DNA of 64,000 nt from the NCBI GenBank assembly GCA_910584845.1, contig CAJUDH010000009.1:62001-126000 (forward strand). Reading direction: 5' to 3'. This stretch comes from an uncultured Lachnospiraceae bacterium (lineage in GTDB: Bacteria; Bacillota; Clostridia; Lachnospirales; Lachnospiraceae). The notes under the pieces are model-generated. The model did no database searches. It saw only the letters and a list, made by a program, of their open reading frames with translations, and had not been told where the DNA came from. The position numbers and the translations under genes were made by a program. This document shows, piece after piece, positions 34,993 to 43,292 of the stretch; within the stretch, counting starts at the first letter, position 1, and the number at the start of each line of letters is the position of its first letter.

Positions 34993-36126
34993 ATGGGCAT
35001 TGCAGAAGACGGGATCCTGGATTGGATCCGGGAAAGCGGGTTTTCCCTGGACCGGCTGTCAGAAAAATATAACCAGTTGGATATTTTGAAGGGGGTCAGG
35101 CAGAATCCGGCGTATCACGCAGAAGGGGATGTGTACACCCATACCGGTATGGTATGCGGGCAAGCGGTGGAATTGGCGGAATGGGGCGGATTGACAAACC
35201 GGCAGCAGGAGCTGCTGTTTTTGGCGGCCGCTTTCCATGATATTGGAAAACCGGCTTGTACAAAATGGGAGGACGGCAAATGGACTTCACCGAAACATAC
35301 GATTGTGGGGGAACAGGTATTCCGCGCCATGGCTTACCGGGGGGCGGGGCAGTTTGGCCTGGACTTTGCCCAACGGGAACTGGTGGCAAAATTGATCCGG
35401 TTCCACGGCCTGCCGGTGTGGTTTTGGAGGAAAAACCGGGTGGAACATAGCCTTATCCGGGCGGCGGAAGTTGTGCCGTTGTGGCTCCTTTCCCTGCTGT
35501 CAAAGGCGGATGCCAGGGGGAGGGACAGCCAGGCGCCGGGGGAGCTGGAAGAATACGGCGAATTGTTTATCCAATACGGGAAAGACCTGGGGATTTGGGA
35601 AAAGCCATATCCTTTTGCCAACGCCCATACCCGGTACCAATATTTCCATAAAGAGGACTTGCAGCCGGGGGCGCAAATTTATGACAATACCCAATTTTCT
35701 GTGTGGATCCTGTCAGGGCTTCCCCTGGCGGGGAAAGATACCTGGATACAGGGGCACGGCGGGGGCAGGCCGGTTATATCCCTGGACGATATCCGGGATG
35801 AGCTGGGCGTCTCCCCCAAGGACGGTTCCGGAAAAGTGGCCGCGCTTGCCATAGAGCGGGCCAGGAAATTTTTGCGCAAGAAAGAGCCATTTATCTGGAA
35901 TGCCACGAACCTGATACAGGAAACACGGCAACGGCTGTGCCGGCTGTTTGCCGGATACGGGGCGCGGGTGCATATCTTCTATCTGGAAACCCCCTATCCG
36001 GAATTGCTGGAACGGAACCGGACCCGCAGCCGGCAGATTCCGGAGCAGGTGCTGGAGCGGATGATTGACAAGCTGGAGATGCCGGAGCCCTGGGAAGGGC
36101 ATGAGGTCGAGTATTTGACAAAGTAA
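34993..36126 (+). CDS. HD-Pnk: HD-domain phosphohydrolase fused to P-loop polynucleotide kinase
   Basis: Bifunctional end-healing enzyme, 377 residues. The HD domain (about 30-200) has YTHTGMV, AAAFHDIGKP (His82, Asp83) and a later KLIRFHGLP and SKADARGRD. The kinase domain (about 236-377) starts with P-loop ILSGLPLAGKDT, then SLDDIRDELG with the likely catalytic Asp, FIWNATNLIQETRQRL, and a lid ERNRTRSRQIPEQVLERM. The architecture matches the HD-Pnk family described from Runella slithyformis, in which the HD domain removes 2',3'-cyclic or 3' phosphates and the kinase phosphorylates 5'-OH ends. SD AAGGAGGGG gives start ATG 34993. Likely co-translated with the ligase. Confidence 0.87.
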   Translation: MGIAEDGILDWIRESGFSLDRLSEKYNQLDILKGVRQNPAYHAEGDVYTHTGMVCGQAVELAEWGGLTNRQQELLFLAAAFHDIGKPACTKWEDGKWTSPKHTIVGEQVFRAMAYRGAGQFGLDFAQRELVAKLIRFHGLPVWFWRKNRVEHSLIRAAEVVPLWLLSLLSKADARGRDSQAPGELEEYGELFIQYGKDLGIWEKPYPFANAHTRYQYFHKEDLQPGAQIYDNTQFSVWILSGLPLAGKDTWIQGHGGGRPVISLDDIRDELGVSPKDGSGKVAALAIERARKFLRKKEPFIWNATNLIQETRQRLCRLFAGYGARVHIFYLETPYPELLERNRTRSRQIPEQVLERMIDKLEMPEPWEGHEVEYLTK

Positions 36127-36166
36127 GCTTTTCCAGGCGCTTGAGTATTGAAATATCTGAAATATA

Positions 36167-36175
36167 TGCTATAAT
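36167..36175 (+). promoter_or_regulatory. Extended -10 promoter of degV
   Basis: TGCTATAAT fits an extended -10 element; no good -35 is seen at the right distance. About 52 bases before the start codon. Confidence 0.65.
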
Positions 36176-36227
36176 AAGTAGTAATCAAAACTATGTAACA
36201 TAGCGGGACGATTTCAGGAGGATAAAG

Positions 36228-37064
36228 ATGGGCTATAAAATTATTGGCGACAGCTGTCTGGATTTAACCAGGGAGATGAGGGGGGATCCGAAGTTCCAGA
36301 TCGTGCCGCTGACGCTGCAGGTTGACGACGTGACGATGACAGATGACGAGGCCTTTGACCAGAAAGCTTTTTTGGAGCTGGTGAGGAAGGGCCGGGGGTG
36401 CCCGAAGACCGCATGCCCGTCTCCGGAAGCGTTTAAACGGGCATATGAATGTGAAGAAGAAGACATCTATGTGCTTACATTATCCAGCCATTTGAGCGGT
36501 TCCTACAATAGCGCTATGATAGGAAAAAGCTTGTATGAGGAAGAACATGGGCATAAAAATATTTTGGTCATTGATTCGGAATCGGCGTCGTCAGGGGAAT
36601 TAAACCTGGCCCTGGCTATCTGTGACCTGTGTGAAAAAGGGATGGGCTTTGGGGAGGTTTCCCATAAGATTTTGGAGATGAGGGACAAACAGCAGACCTA
36701 TTTTGTGCTGGATTCTTTGGAATATCTGCGGAAAAACGGCCGTTTGACCGGCCTCCAGGCTTTTTTCGCCACGGCATTGAATATTAAGCCGGTTATGGGG
36801 GCAGACCATGGGGTGATTGTGAAGCTGGACCAGGCCCGGGGCGTAGGGAAGGCATTTGCCCGGATGTGCGAGATTGCCGTCCGCAATGCAGGGGACGCAA
36901 TGGGGAAACGGGTGGTTATCGCCCACTGCAATGCCTTACAGCGGGCCAGGCAAGTAAAACAAGAGCTGGAAAAACTGGGGATGGCCGGGGAAGTCGTGAT
37001 TACGGAGACTGCCGGGGTAGCCACTTTGTATGCGGGGGACGGAGGGATTATCCTGGCGTTATAA
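36228..37064 (+). CDS. DegV family fatty-acid-binding protein
   Basis: Stand-alone EDD-fold protein, 278 residues. GDSCLDLTREM opens the domain, PSPEAFKRAYE, LTLSSHLSGSYNSA and VIDSESASSGELNLA contact the acyl carboxylate in the family, RKNGRLTG lies mid-domain, and a Gly-rich close (YAGDGGIILAL) ends it. FakB-type DegV proteins present fatty acids to the kinase FakA. No FakA gene is nearby. It is the second DegV module of the window, the first being fused to a sensor kinase. Confidence 0.93.
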   Translation: MGYKIIGDSCLDLTREMRGDPKFQIVPLTLQVDDVTMTDDEAFDQKAFLELVRKGRGCPKTACPSPEAFKRAYECEEEDIYVLTLSSHLSGSYNSAMIGKSLYEEEHGHKNILVIDSESASSGELNLALAICDLCEKGMGFGEVSHKILEMRDKQQTYFVLDSLEYLRKNGRLTGLQAFFATALNIKPVMGADHGVIVKLDQARGVGKAFARMCEIAVRNAGDAMGKRVVIAHCNALQRARQVKQELEKLGMAGEVVITETAGVATLYAGDGGIILAL

Positions 37065-37084
37065 GGGGTGGACAGACATAAGCC

Positions 37085-37123
37085 AAGGCTGCTATCTGAT
37101 GCAAAGGGATGGCGGCCTTTTTG
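37085..37123 (+). terminator. Terminator after degV
   Basis: AAGGCTGC pairs with GCGGCCTT (one G-U) and is followed by TTTG TTTT. Confidence 0.65.
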
Positions 37124-37252
37124 TTTTGCTCAATTGCCGGGGCCCCAAGGATGCCAAAGGCGCAGGGCAGCCAGGCCTTACAGGCGGACGGCTCAGGCGG
37201 GGAAATCCCGGGGCAGGGTTCTTTTTACATAAAAGGAAGGTGGATCGAAAAC

Positions 37253-38464
37253 ATGGCGAAAAAAGGCTACCGGACGGTTTGGGCGGTGATAGTGCCTATG
37301 GCGGCCGCAATGGTTTTGGCAGGATGTTTGGGAAAGGCCTATGAGGAAATTGACTTGGCCCAGGTACAAACGGGACAGCCAGAGGCGGTGCCCATGGGCG
37401 ATATTTGGATTTATTCCGGGGAGGAAGGGCCAGGGGGGATTGTGATCCAACCGGAAGGTGCAGATGTGAACCGGGGGCAGGGGCCGGAGGAAATCCGGGA
37501 TAAGCCCCAGGGACAAAAAACGCAAGGCCCGGCGCTTTTGATCGGCGGGGACGTGCTGCTTTCCGACCATGTGCTGCATGCCTATGACGCCGCCGGTGGC
37601 ATAGGGGGCGTGTTGGACGAGGGCTACCGCCAAGCCATCCGCGATGCGGGATTTTTTCTGGTAAACCAGGAGTTCCCCTTCAGCCACAGGGGGGCTGCGG
37701 CAAAGGATAAACAGTACACTTTCCGCCTTCCGCCAAATAAGGTTGCCCTGTTCCAGGAAATGGGCATTGACGGCGTGGCTTTGGCCAACAACCATGCGTT
37801 GGATTTCGGTAGGGACGCGCTATTGGATACCTGTGGGGTACTGGATGCCGCGGGGATTCTACATACAGGGGCCGGGGCGGATTTGGAGCAGGCGAGGCGT
37901 CCGGTGGCCATAGAGGCCCAAGGGAAAAAGGTCGCGGTCATTGGGGCTACCCGGGTTATGCCGACGGCGGACTGGGCGGCGGGGAAAGGCCATCCGGGAA
38001 TGCTGGCTGCGTACGATATGGCCGTGCTTCTGGACGAAATCCGCATCCAAAGGCAGGCCAATGATTTTGTGGCGGTGTATATCCATTGGGGGGTGGAGAA
38101 GGAAGAAACGCCCCAGGAATACCAGAGGGCCATGGGCAGGCAGATGGTTGAAGCCGGGGCGGACCTGGTGGTCGGCGCCCACCCCCATGTGCTGCAGGGG
38201 GTTGAATATTATCAAGGGAAACTGATTGCCTATAGCCTGGGCAATTTTGTGTTTGGCAGTTCCATCCCAAGGACGGCGCTGCTGCAAGTGGATTGGGAAA
38301 AAGGGCAGGATATGCCAAAATACCGGCTGCTCCCGGGAACGTCAGGCGCCGGGTATACCCGGATGATAACAGACGAAGCCGGGAGGCAAGAGTTTTTCCG
38401 GTATATGGAAAGCATTTCTTTTAACGCCAGGGTTGAGGAAGACGGGACTCTGTGCGCCAAATAA
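37253..38464 (+). CDS. CapA family lipoprotein (poly-gamma-glutamate capsule protein-like)
   Basis: 403 residues. Signal peptide with lipobox MVLAGC, a Gly/Pro-rich spacer, then the CapA/PgsA metallophosphatase-like fold: LLIGGDVLLSDHV, FFLVNQEFPFSHRG, VALANNHALDFGRDAL, VYIHWGVEKEETP, GADLVVGAHPHVLQGVEYY and YSLGNFVFGS. All metal-coordinating Asp/Asn/His positions seem present. Many CapA relatives in Firmicutes are not linked to capsule genes, as here. ATG 37253 follows AAGGAAGG. Confidence 0.88.
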   Translation: MAKKGYRTVWAVIVPMAAAMVLAGCLGKAYEEIDLAQVQTGQPEAVPMGDIWIYSGEEGPGGIVIQPEGADVNRGQGPEEIRDKPQGQKTQGPALLIGGDVLLSDHVLHAYDAAGGIGGVLDEGYRQAIRDAGFFLVNQEFPFSHRGAAAKDKQYTFRLPPNKVALFQEMGIDGVALANNHALDFGRDALLDTCGVLDAAGILHTGAGADLEQARRPVAIEAQGKKVAVIGATRVMPTADWAAGKGHPGMLAAYDMAVLLDEIRIQRQANDFVAVYIHWGVEKEETPQEYQRAMGRQMVEAGADLVVGAHPHVLQGVEYYQGKLIAYSLGNFVFGSSIPRTALLQVDWEKGQDMPKYRLLPGTSGAGYTRMITDEAGRQEFFRYMESISFNARVEEDGTLCAK

Positions 38465-38514
38465 AAAAACAGATGTTACACGGTCCAGTTTTTTAAGTAT
38501 GGTTCGGCCGGCTA

Positions 38515-38543
38515 TTGTATTTTTTTGTCAAATCACGTATACT
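38515..38543 (+). promoter_or_regulatory. Probable promoter of the VWA/YARHG gene
   Basis: TTGTAT, 17 bases, TATACT, 80 bases ahead of the start codon. Confidence 0.55.
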
Positions 38544-38623
38544 GGAAACCAGGTAATGGGAGATCGCAAAACCATTATAAGGCCCGGAAAAAAGGGAGAT
38601 TAGAACCATATAGGAGGTAACGT

Positions 38624-40252
38624 ATGTATTGTGGCAAATGTGGAAAGCAGATTAAAGATGAGGCGAAATTTTGCCCGTTTTGTGGTTCGCCACAACAGGC
38701 GCCGCCTGAGCCCCCGGCAGGCGCGAAAAAAAGCCCGGCGGGAATCATTGTGGCTTCGGTGGTTTTGGGGGTGGCTGTGCTGGCAGCTTCGGCAGTTTTC
38801 CTGCTTTTTGCCCATAACCTGGGGTTTTTTGGCGGCGGGGAAAAGGGCAAAAGCAAGGAAGGCAGCGACAGGCATTTGTCTGCTGAAGAAAAGCAGCAGA
38901 AGGAAGAAGTGGAGGGGATCCTGGAAGGCCTGTCTGCCCAGGACATCTTGCATGCCTATACGTCAGAAAAAGAGCAGATGGACAACTATAAAGCCAACGC
39001 GGAGAAATGCATTGAAGAAGGCCGGTATGAGGACGCACGCCAGGAAATGGCATTGTGGCAGAACCTGATTGATGCCATCAACGGGCAGAACCCTTATGAG
39101 ATGGAAGTAGAGCAGGTAGACGTAAGCGAGTTCCCCAAGATCAAGGTATATGTCCGGATTCAAGACAAGGCCACGAAGACGGCTGTTAAGTCCCTGAAAA
39201 TGGAAAGCTTTTTTGTCCAGGAACGGGTGGGGAATGCCGACTATACCAAGCGGGACATTTTGCGGGCCGTACAGCTAGACAATGTGGAACGGCTGAATAT
39301 CAGTATGTTGGCAGACGTGAGCGGCAGCATGGACGGGCAGCCGCTTAAGGAGGCCAAATTTGTGATGAACGACTTCCTCAACAGCGTCCAGACCGGCGCG
39401 GGGGACAGCGTTTGTGTGATAAGCTTTGCGGATTCCGTGTACATCAACACGGCCTTTACCACGGATATTAATTATGCCAGGAATGCGGTAAACGGGTTGG
39501 TGACATATAATATGACGGCCTTGTATGACGGCTTGTATGTGGCCATTGAGCAGACGGCGGCCCAGGACGGCGCCAAATGCGTTATCGCCTTTACCGACGG
39601 CAAAGACAACATCAGCAAGTGCACGCCGGGCATCGTGGCGGAAAGGGCCCAGCGCTACAATGTGCCTATTTATATTATCGGGGTAGGCAACGATTTAAGC
39701 ACGTCGGATTTGGAATCAATTGCCAGCGCTTCCGGCGGCTTTTACCGCAACGTAGGCCAGATCAGCAGCATGTCGGATATTTATAACTCCATTTTCCGGC
39801 AGCAAAAGGAAATGTACCTGGTGGAATATGAGACGCTTTTGCAGGACCAGAAAGAAGTGCTCCGGAATTTTAACCTGGATTATGTGGATGAAACCGTGGC
39901 GGTGCGCAATGAGTATGAATATGTGCCGTCCGTGTATTTGGAACCTACCCAATCCCAAGCCCAGATGTTCGTGAACGATTTTATTATTTATGACAGCGAC
40001 CGGCGCTACCTGACCAGCGCAGATTTAGGCCGGCTGAACCAGGAACAGCTGCGGCTGGCAAGGAACGAGATCTATGCCAGGAAAGGAAGGCGGTTTAAAG
40101 ACCAGAACCTGCAGGCTTATTTTAACAGCAAGCCTTGGTACCATGGCACCATCGCGCCGGAGAGCTTTACGGAAAACATGTTTAACGATTATGAGCGGGC
40201 CAACGCCTACTTTATCGCAGATTACGAACGCCTAATGGGGTATATCCGGTAA
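38624..40252 (+). CDS. Zinc-ribbon / VWA / YARHG membrane protein
   Basis: 542 residues. A cytoplasmic zinc ribbon (MYCGKCGKQ ... FCPFCGSP) precedes one transmembrane helix (about 42-64). An extracellular helical region is followed by a von Willebrand A domain with MIDAS DVSGSMDG near 231, a conserved Thr in MTALYDG and the Asp in AFTDGKDN. The C-terminus is a YARHG domain (LRLARNEIYARKGRRFKDQNLQAYF). YARHG modules occur in surface proteins of Firmicutes. AGGAGG precedes ATG 38624. Likely a surface adhesion or sensing protein; ligand unknown. Confidence 0.85.
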   Translation: MYCGKCGKQIKDEAKFCPFCGSPQQAPPEPPAGAKKSPAGIIVASVVLGVAVLAASAVFLLFAHNLGFFGGGEKGKSKEGSDRHLSAEEKQQKEEVEGILEGLSAQDILHAYTSEKEQMDNYKANAEKCIEEGRYEDARQEMALWQNLIDAINGQNPYEMEVEQVDVSEFPKIKVYVRIQDKATKTAVKSLKMESFFVQERVGNADYTKRDILRAVQLDNVERLNISMLADVSGSMDGQPLKEAKFVMNDFLNSVQTGAGDSVCVISFADSVYINTAFTTDINYARNAVNGLVTYNMTALYDGLYVAIEQTAAQDGAKCVIAFTDGKDNISKCTPGIVAERAQRYNVPIYIIGVGNDLSTSDLESIASASGGFYRNVGQISSMSDIYNSIFRQQKEMYLVEYETLLQDQKEVLRNFNLDYVDETVAVRNEYEYVPSVYLEPTQSQAQMFVNDFIIYDSDRRYLTSADLGRLNQEQLRLARNEIYARKGRRFKDQNLQAYFNSKPWYHGTIAPESFTENMFNDYERANAYFIADYERLMGYIR

Positions 40253-40292
40253 ACCGGGTGTAAGGGGTTTTGGAATAAAACCCAAAAGGATA

Positions 40293-40322
40293 TTGCTTAA
40301 GGAAAACAAAGTATGATATACT
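40293..40322 (+). promoter_or_regulatory. Probable galK promoter
   Basis: TTGCTT, 18 bases, TATACT, 54 bases before the galK start. Confidence 0.55.
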
Positions 40323-40376
40323 TTTGACAATGGTGCAAAAGCAAAAAAGATCCCAACCACCAGAAAGGAGAGGCAG

Positions 40377-41678
40377 ATGAAAGTAGATGAAACCCTGAAA
40401 TTATTGGATGGCCAGGCGGCAGAGGATTTGATGGTGAAGCTGTATGGGCCGGGGCAGGCCAAGGAAAACGCCATGAGGTACAAGGATATGGCAGAGAAAT
40501 TCCGGGGCGCTTATGGGGATAAGGACATATTTATGTTCACTTCCCCGGGGCGGACGGAAATCAGCGGCAACCATACGGACCATAACCACGGGAAAGTGCT
40601 GGCCGGCAGCATTAACCTGGACTGCGTGGGGGCCGGGGCTAAAAACGGGTCAACAAAAGTAAATATTATCAGTGAAGGGTTTAACCAGAAACTGTGCATT
40701 GACCTGGAACATTTGGAGCCCAGCAAGGAGAAGGCCGGTACGGAAGATTTAGTGAAGGGAATCCTCCAGGGGTTTAAAGTGTTTGGCTATGAAGTCGGCG
40801 GGTTCGACGCTTATATCACCAGCAATGTAATCAGTTCTGCCGGCGTCAGTTCATCTGCATCTTTTGAGATGCTGATCTGTTCTATGGTAAATACCTTCTT
40901 TAACGGAGGCTCGATCGACACGGTGGCCTATGCGCATATCGGGAAATATTCCGAGAATGTGTACTGGGATAAGGCCTCCGGCTTGCTGGACCAGATGGCC
41001 TGCGCCGTAGGGGGGCTGATAGCCATTGATTTCCAGGATCCGGCGAACCCGGTGGTGGAAAAGGTTGACTTTGATTTTGCCTCCCAGGACCACAGCCTGA
41101 TTATTGTGCAGACCGGGAAAGGCCATGCAGATTTAAGCGAAGATTATTCTGCGGTGCCCAAGGAAATGAAAAAGGTAGCGGAGTATTTCGGCAAAGAAGT
41201 CTGCGCACAGATTACCGAAGCCCAGGTAATGGAAAACCTCAGCGGGGTGCGCCAATTTGCCGGTGACCGGTCCGTGATGCGCGCACTTCATTTCTTTGAG
41301 GAGAATAAGCGGGTGGAAGCGGAAGTGGCGGCTTTGAAAGAAGGGCGGTTTGAAGATTTCCTTGCTAACATTACCGCGTCCGGCAATTCCTCCTGGAAAT
41401 GGCTGCAGAACTGCTATACCAATTCCGATTTCCAGGAGCAGGGGATATGCGTTGCCTTGGCGCTGACGGAACTGTTTATCCAGCAGAAGAAAAAAGGGGC
41501 TTGCCGGATCCATGGCGGCGGATTTGCCGGCGTGGTCATGGCCATGCTCCCCAACCAAATTGTGGATGAGTACATTGCCTATATCGAAAAAGCCCTGGGC
41601 AAAGGCAGCGCATACCGGATGGCCATACGGCCGTATGGCGCGGTCTGCATCAACGACATAGTAGGTGGGGCCCAATAA
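40377..41678 (+). CDS. galK: Galactokinase (GHMP family)
   Basis: Phosphorylates galactose at C1 for the Leloir pathway. The galactokinase signature is SPGRTEISGNHTDHNHGKV near residue 60; the ATP-binding GHMP loop is ISSAGVSSSASFEM; the C-terminal motif is CRIHGGGFAGVVMAML. 433 residues, longer than the usual 390, with about 45 extra N-terminal residues seen in a Clostridia subgroup. No galT or galE is adjacent. The altered signature leaves room for another sugar or sugar derivative as substrate. Confidence 0.85.
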   Translation: MKVDETLKLLDGQAAEDLMVKLYGPGQAKENAMRYKDMAEKFRGAYGDKDIFMFTSPGRTEISGNHTDHNHGKVLAGSINLDCVGAGAKNGSTKVNIISEGFNQKLCIDLEHLEPSKEKAGTEDLVKGILQGFKVFGYEVGGFDAYITSNVISSAGVSSSASFEMLICSMVNTFFNGGSIDTVAYAHIGKYSENVYWDKASGLLDQMACAVGGLIAIDFQDPANPVVEKVDFDFASQDHSLIIVQTGKGHADLSEDYSAVPKEMKKVAEYFGKEVCAQITEAQVMENLSGVRQFAGDRSVMRALHFFEENKRVEAEVAALKEGRFEDFLANITASGNSSWKWLQNCYTNSDFQEQGICVALALTELFIQQKKKGACRIHGGGFAGVVMAMLPNQIVDEYIAYIEKALGKGSAYRMAIRPYGAVCINDIVGGAQ

Positions 41679-41757
41679 GAGGCATGGAGGGTTCAGCTTT
41701 CCTTTTTGACAAAATATATGATGATAGCAACGGTATGAGGGATGGGAAGGCTGATTT

Positions 41758-43278
41758 ATGAAGGTAAAAAAATACATACCGCCTTTGATTTACCTGCTGC
41801 TGGTCCTGGTTTGCCTGGCTGCCGTCTTTTTAGCCGGCCGCCTGGCAAAGCCGCCGGGAGGGGCAGGGCAGGAGGGGGCTGCCCCTTCCGGGGAGGCCCC
41901 TTCAAAGGGTTCCAGTCCGGAGGAGGAAAGCAGGCCCCTTTTTTGGGAGGAAGAAGAAACCGAAGCCCCGGCCCGCCCCCCTTTCGGAAAAACCCCTTTA
42001 AAGCCTGGCCGGGAGGATACGCAAGAGGCGCCGCAAGAGACGGAAGAAAGCCCTTATGTGCCGCCCTGGATCCTGCTGGCGTCAGACATCCATTATATGA
42101 GCAAAACCACCCATGACGGGGGGGAGGCGTTCCGGCAGATGGAGGCGTCAGACGACGGGAAAATAAACGGATATAGCGACATGCTGGTTGACACCTTGGT
42201 AGAGGAGGCCATTGCCCAAAAGCCGTCGGCTTTGGTATTGGCTGGGGACATAACCCACAATGGGGAAAGGGAAAACCACCTTGGGCTGGCAGAAAAACTC
42301 CGGCGGGCAAAGGAGGCAGGCGTCCCCGTCCTGGTAGTCCCCGGAAACCATGATATTAATAACCGGAATGCCGCTACTTATTTTGGAAGTGAGAAAGCAG
42401 CGGCGCAATATTTGGAGGCAGGGCAGGACTTTCTGGAAATATACCATGAATTTGGCTATGGTCAGGCTTTTAGCAGGGATCCGGCTTCCCTTAGCTATTT
42501 TTACGCTTTGGATGATACCCATTGGATACTCATGCTGGACACTTGCCAGTATGAAGGCTACAACCAGGTTAGCGGGCGTTTGAAGCCGGAAACCATGGCC
42601 TGGGCAGAAGGATATTTAGACCAGGCCATGGCGCAGGGGGTTGAAGTGCTGCCTGTAGGGCACCACAACCTACTTTCAGAAAGCCGGCTGTATACGGTAG
42701 AATGTACCATGGAGAACCACCAGGACGTTATCCGTATGTGGGAGAAATATGGGCTCCCCTTGTATGTCAGTGGCCACCTCCATGCCCAGAGGATAAAAAA
42801 ACATAAGGCCGAACCGGGGGTCCCGGAGGGATCTTACGGGGTGGCCGAGGTTGTGCTGCCGCCTTACGGCATGGCCCCTTGCCAGTACGGATGCCTGGAA
42901 TGGGAAGAAGGCGGGGGCATGAAATTTTGGACCAAACAGGCGGATGTGGCCGCGTATGCCGCCGCACAGGGGAGCCGTGACGAAAACCTGCTTTGTTTTG
43001 GCCGATATGGCCCGGAGTTTACCAAGGCGGTGGTAAAGGAACAGGCGAAAAAAACGATTAACGCCATGCCGGAAGATTTGAAAGAAGAGATGGCAAGCCT
43101 GTACAGCCAAGTATATTTCGACTATTGCGCCGGGAACCGGGTCTGCTGGGACGAAGCGCGTGCTACCCGGGCATACCGGCTATGGGAAAGGGTGGCCCCG
43201 GACAGCCGGTATATAAAAGAGATGTGGCAAATGGCCGAGGATGCGAAACAAGACCTGCATAACTGGAGCAGGGAGTGA
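41758..43278 (+). CDS. Membrane-anchored calcineurin-like metallophosphoesterase
   Basis: An N-terminal signal anchor (IYLLLVLVCLAAVFLAG) and an acidic, Pro-rich spacer lead to the phosphoesterase domain from about residue 100. All metal motifs are visible: LASDIHYM, LAGDITHNG, VPGNHDIN, VGHHNLL and SGHLHAQ. 506 residues. Predicted to work outside the membrane. Substrate unknown. Its stop overlaps a GTG of the next open frame, and the diguanylate cyclase start lies 14 bases on. Confidence 0.88.
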   Translation: MKVKKYIPPLIYLLLVLVCLAAVFLAGRLAKPPGGAGQEGAAPSGEAPSKGSSPEEESRPLFWEEEETEAPARPPFGKTPLKPGREDTQEAPQETEESPYVPPWILLASDIHYMSKTTHDGGEAFRQMEASDDGKINGYSDMLVDTLVEEAIAQKPSALVLAGDITHNGERENHLGLAEKLRRAKEAGVPVLVVPGNHDINNRNAATYFGSEKAAAQYLEAGQDFLEIYHEFGYGQAFSRDPASLSYFYALDDTHWILMLDTCQYEGYNQVSGRLKPETMAWAEGYLDQAMAQGVEVLPVGHHNLLSESRLYTVECTMENHQDVIRMWEKYGLPLYVSGHLHAQRIKKHKAEPGVPEGSYGVAEVVLPPYGMAPCQYGCLEWEEGGGMKFWTKQADVAAYAAAQGSRDENLLCFGRYGPEFTKAVVKEQAKKTINAMPEDLKEEMASLYSQVYFDYCAGNRVCWDEARATRAYRLWERVAPDSRYIKEMWQMAEDAKQDLHNWSRE

Positions 43279-43292
43279 CAGAGGGGATAGGG

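Noticed and set aside
41756..42310. Proline-rich minus-strand open frame
   Set aside because: Antisense to the metallophosphoesterase spacer, GC-rich composition only.
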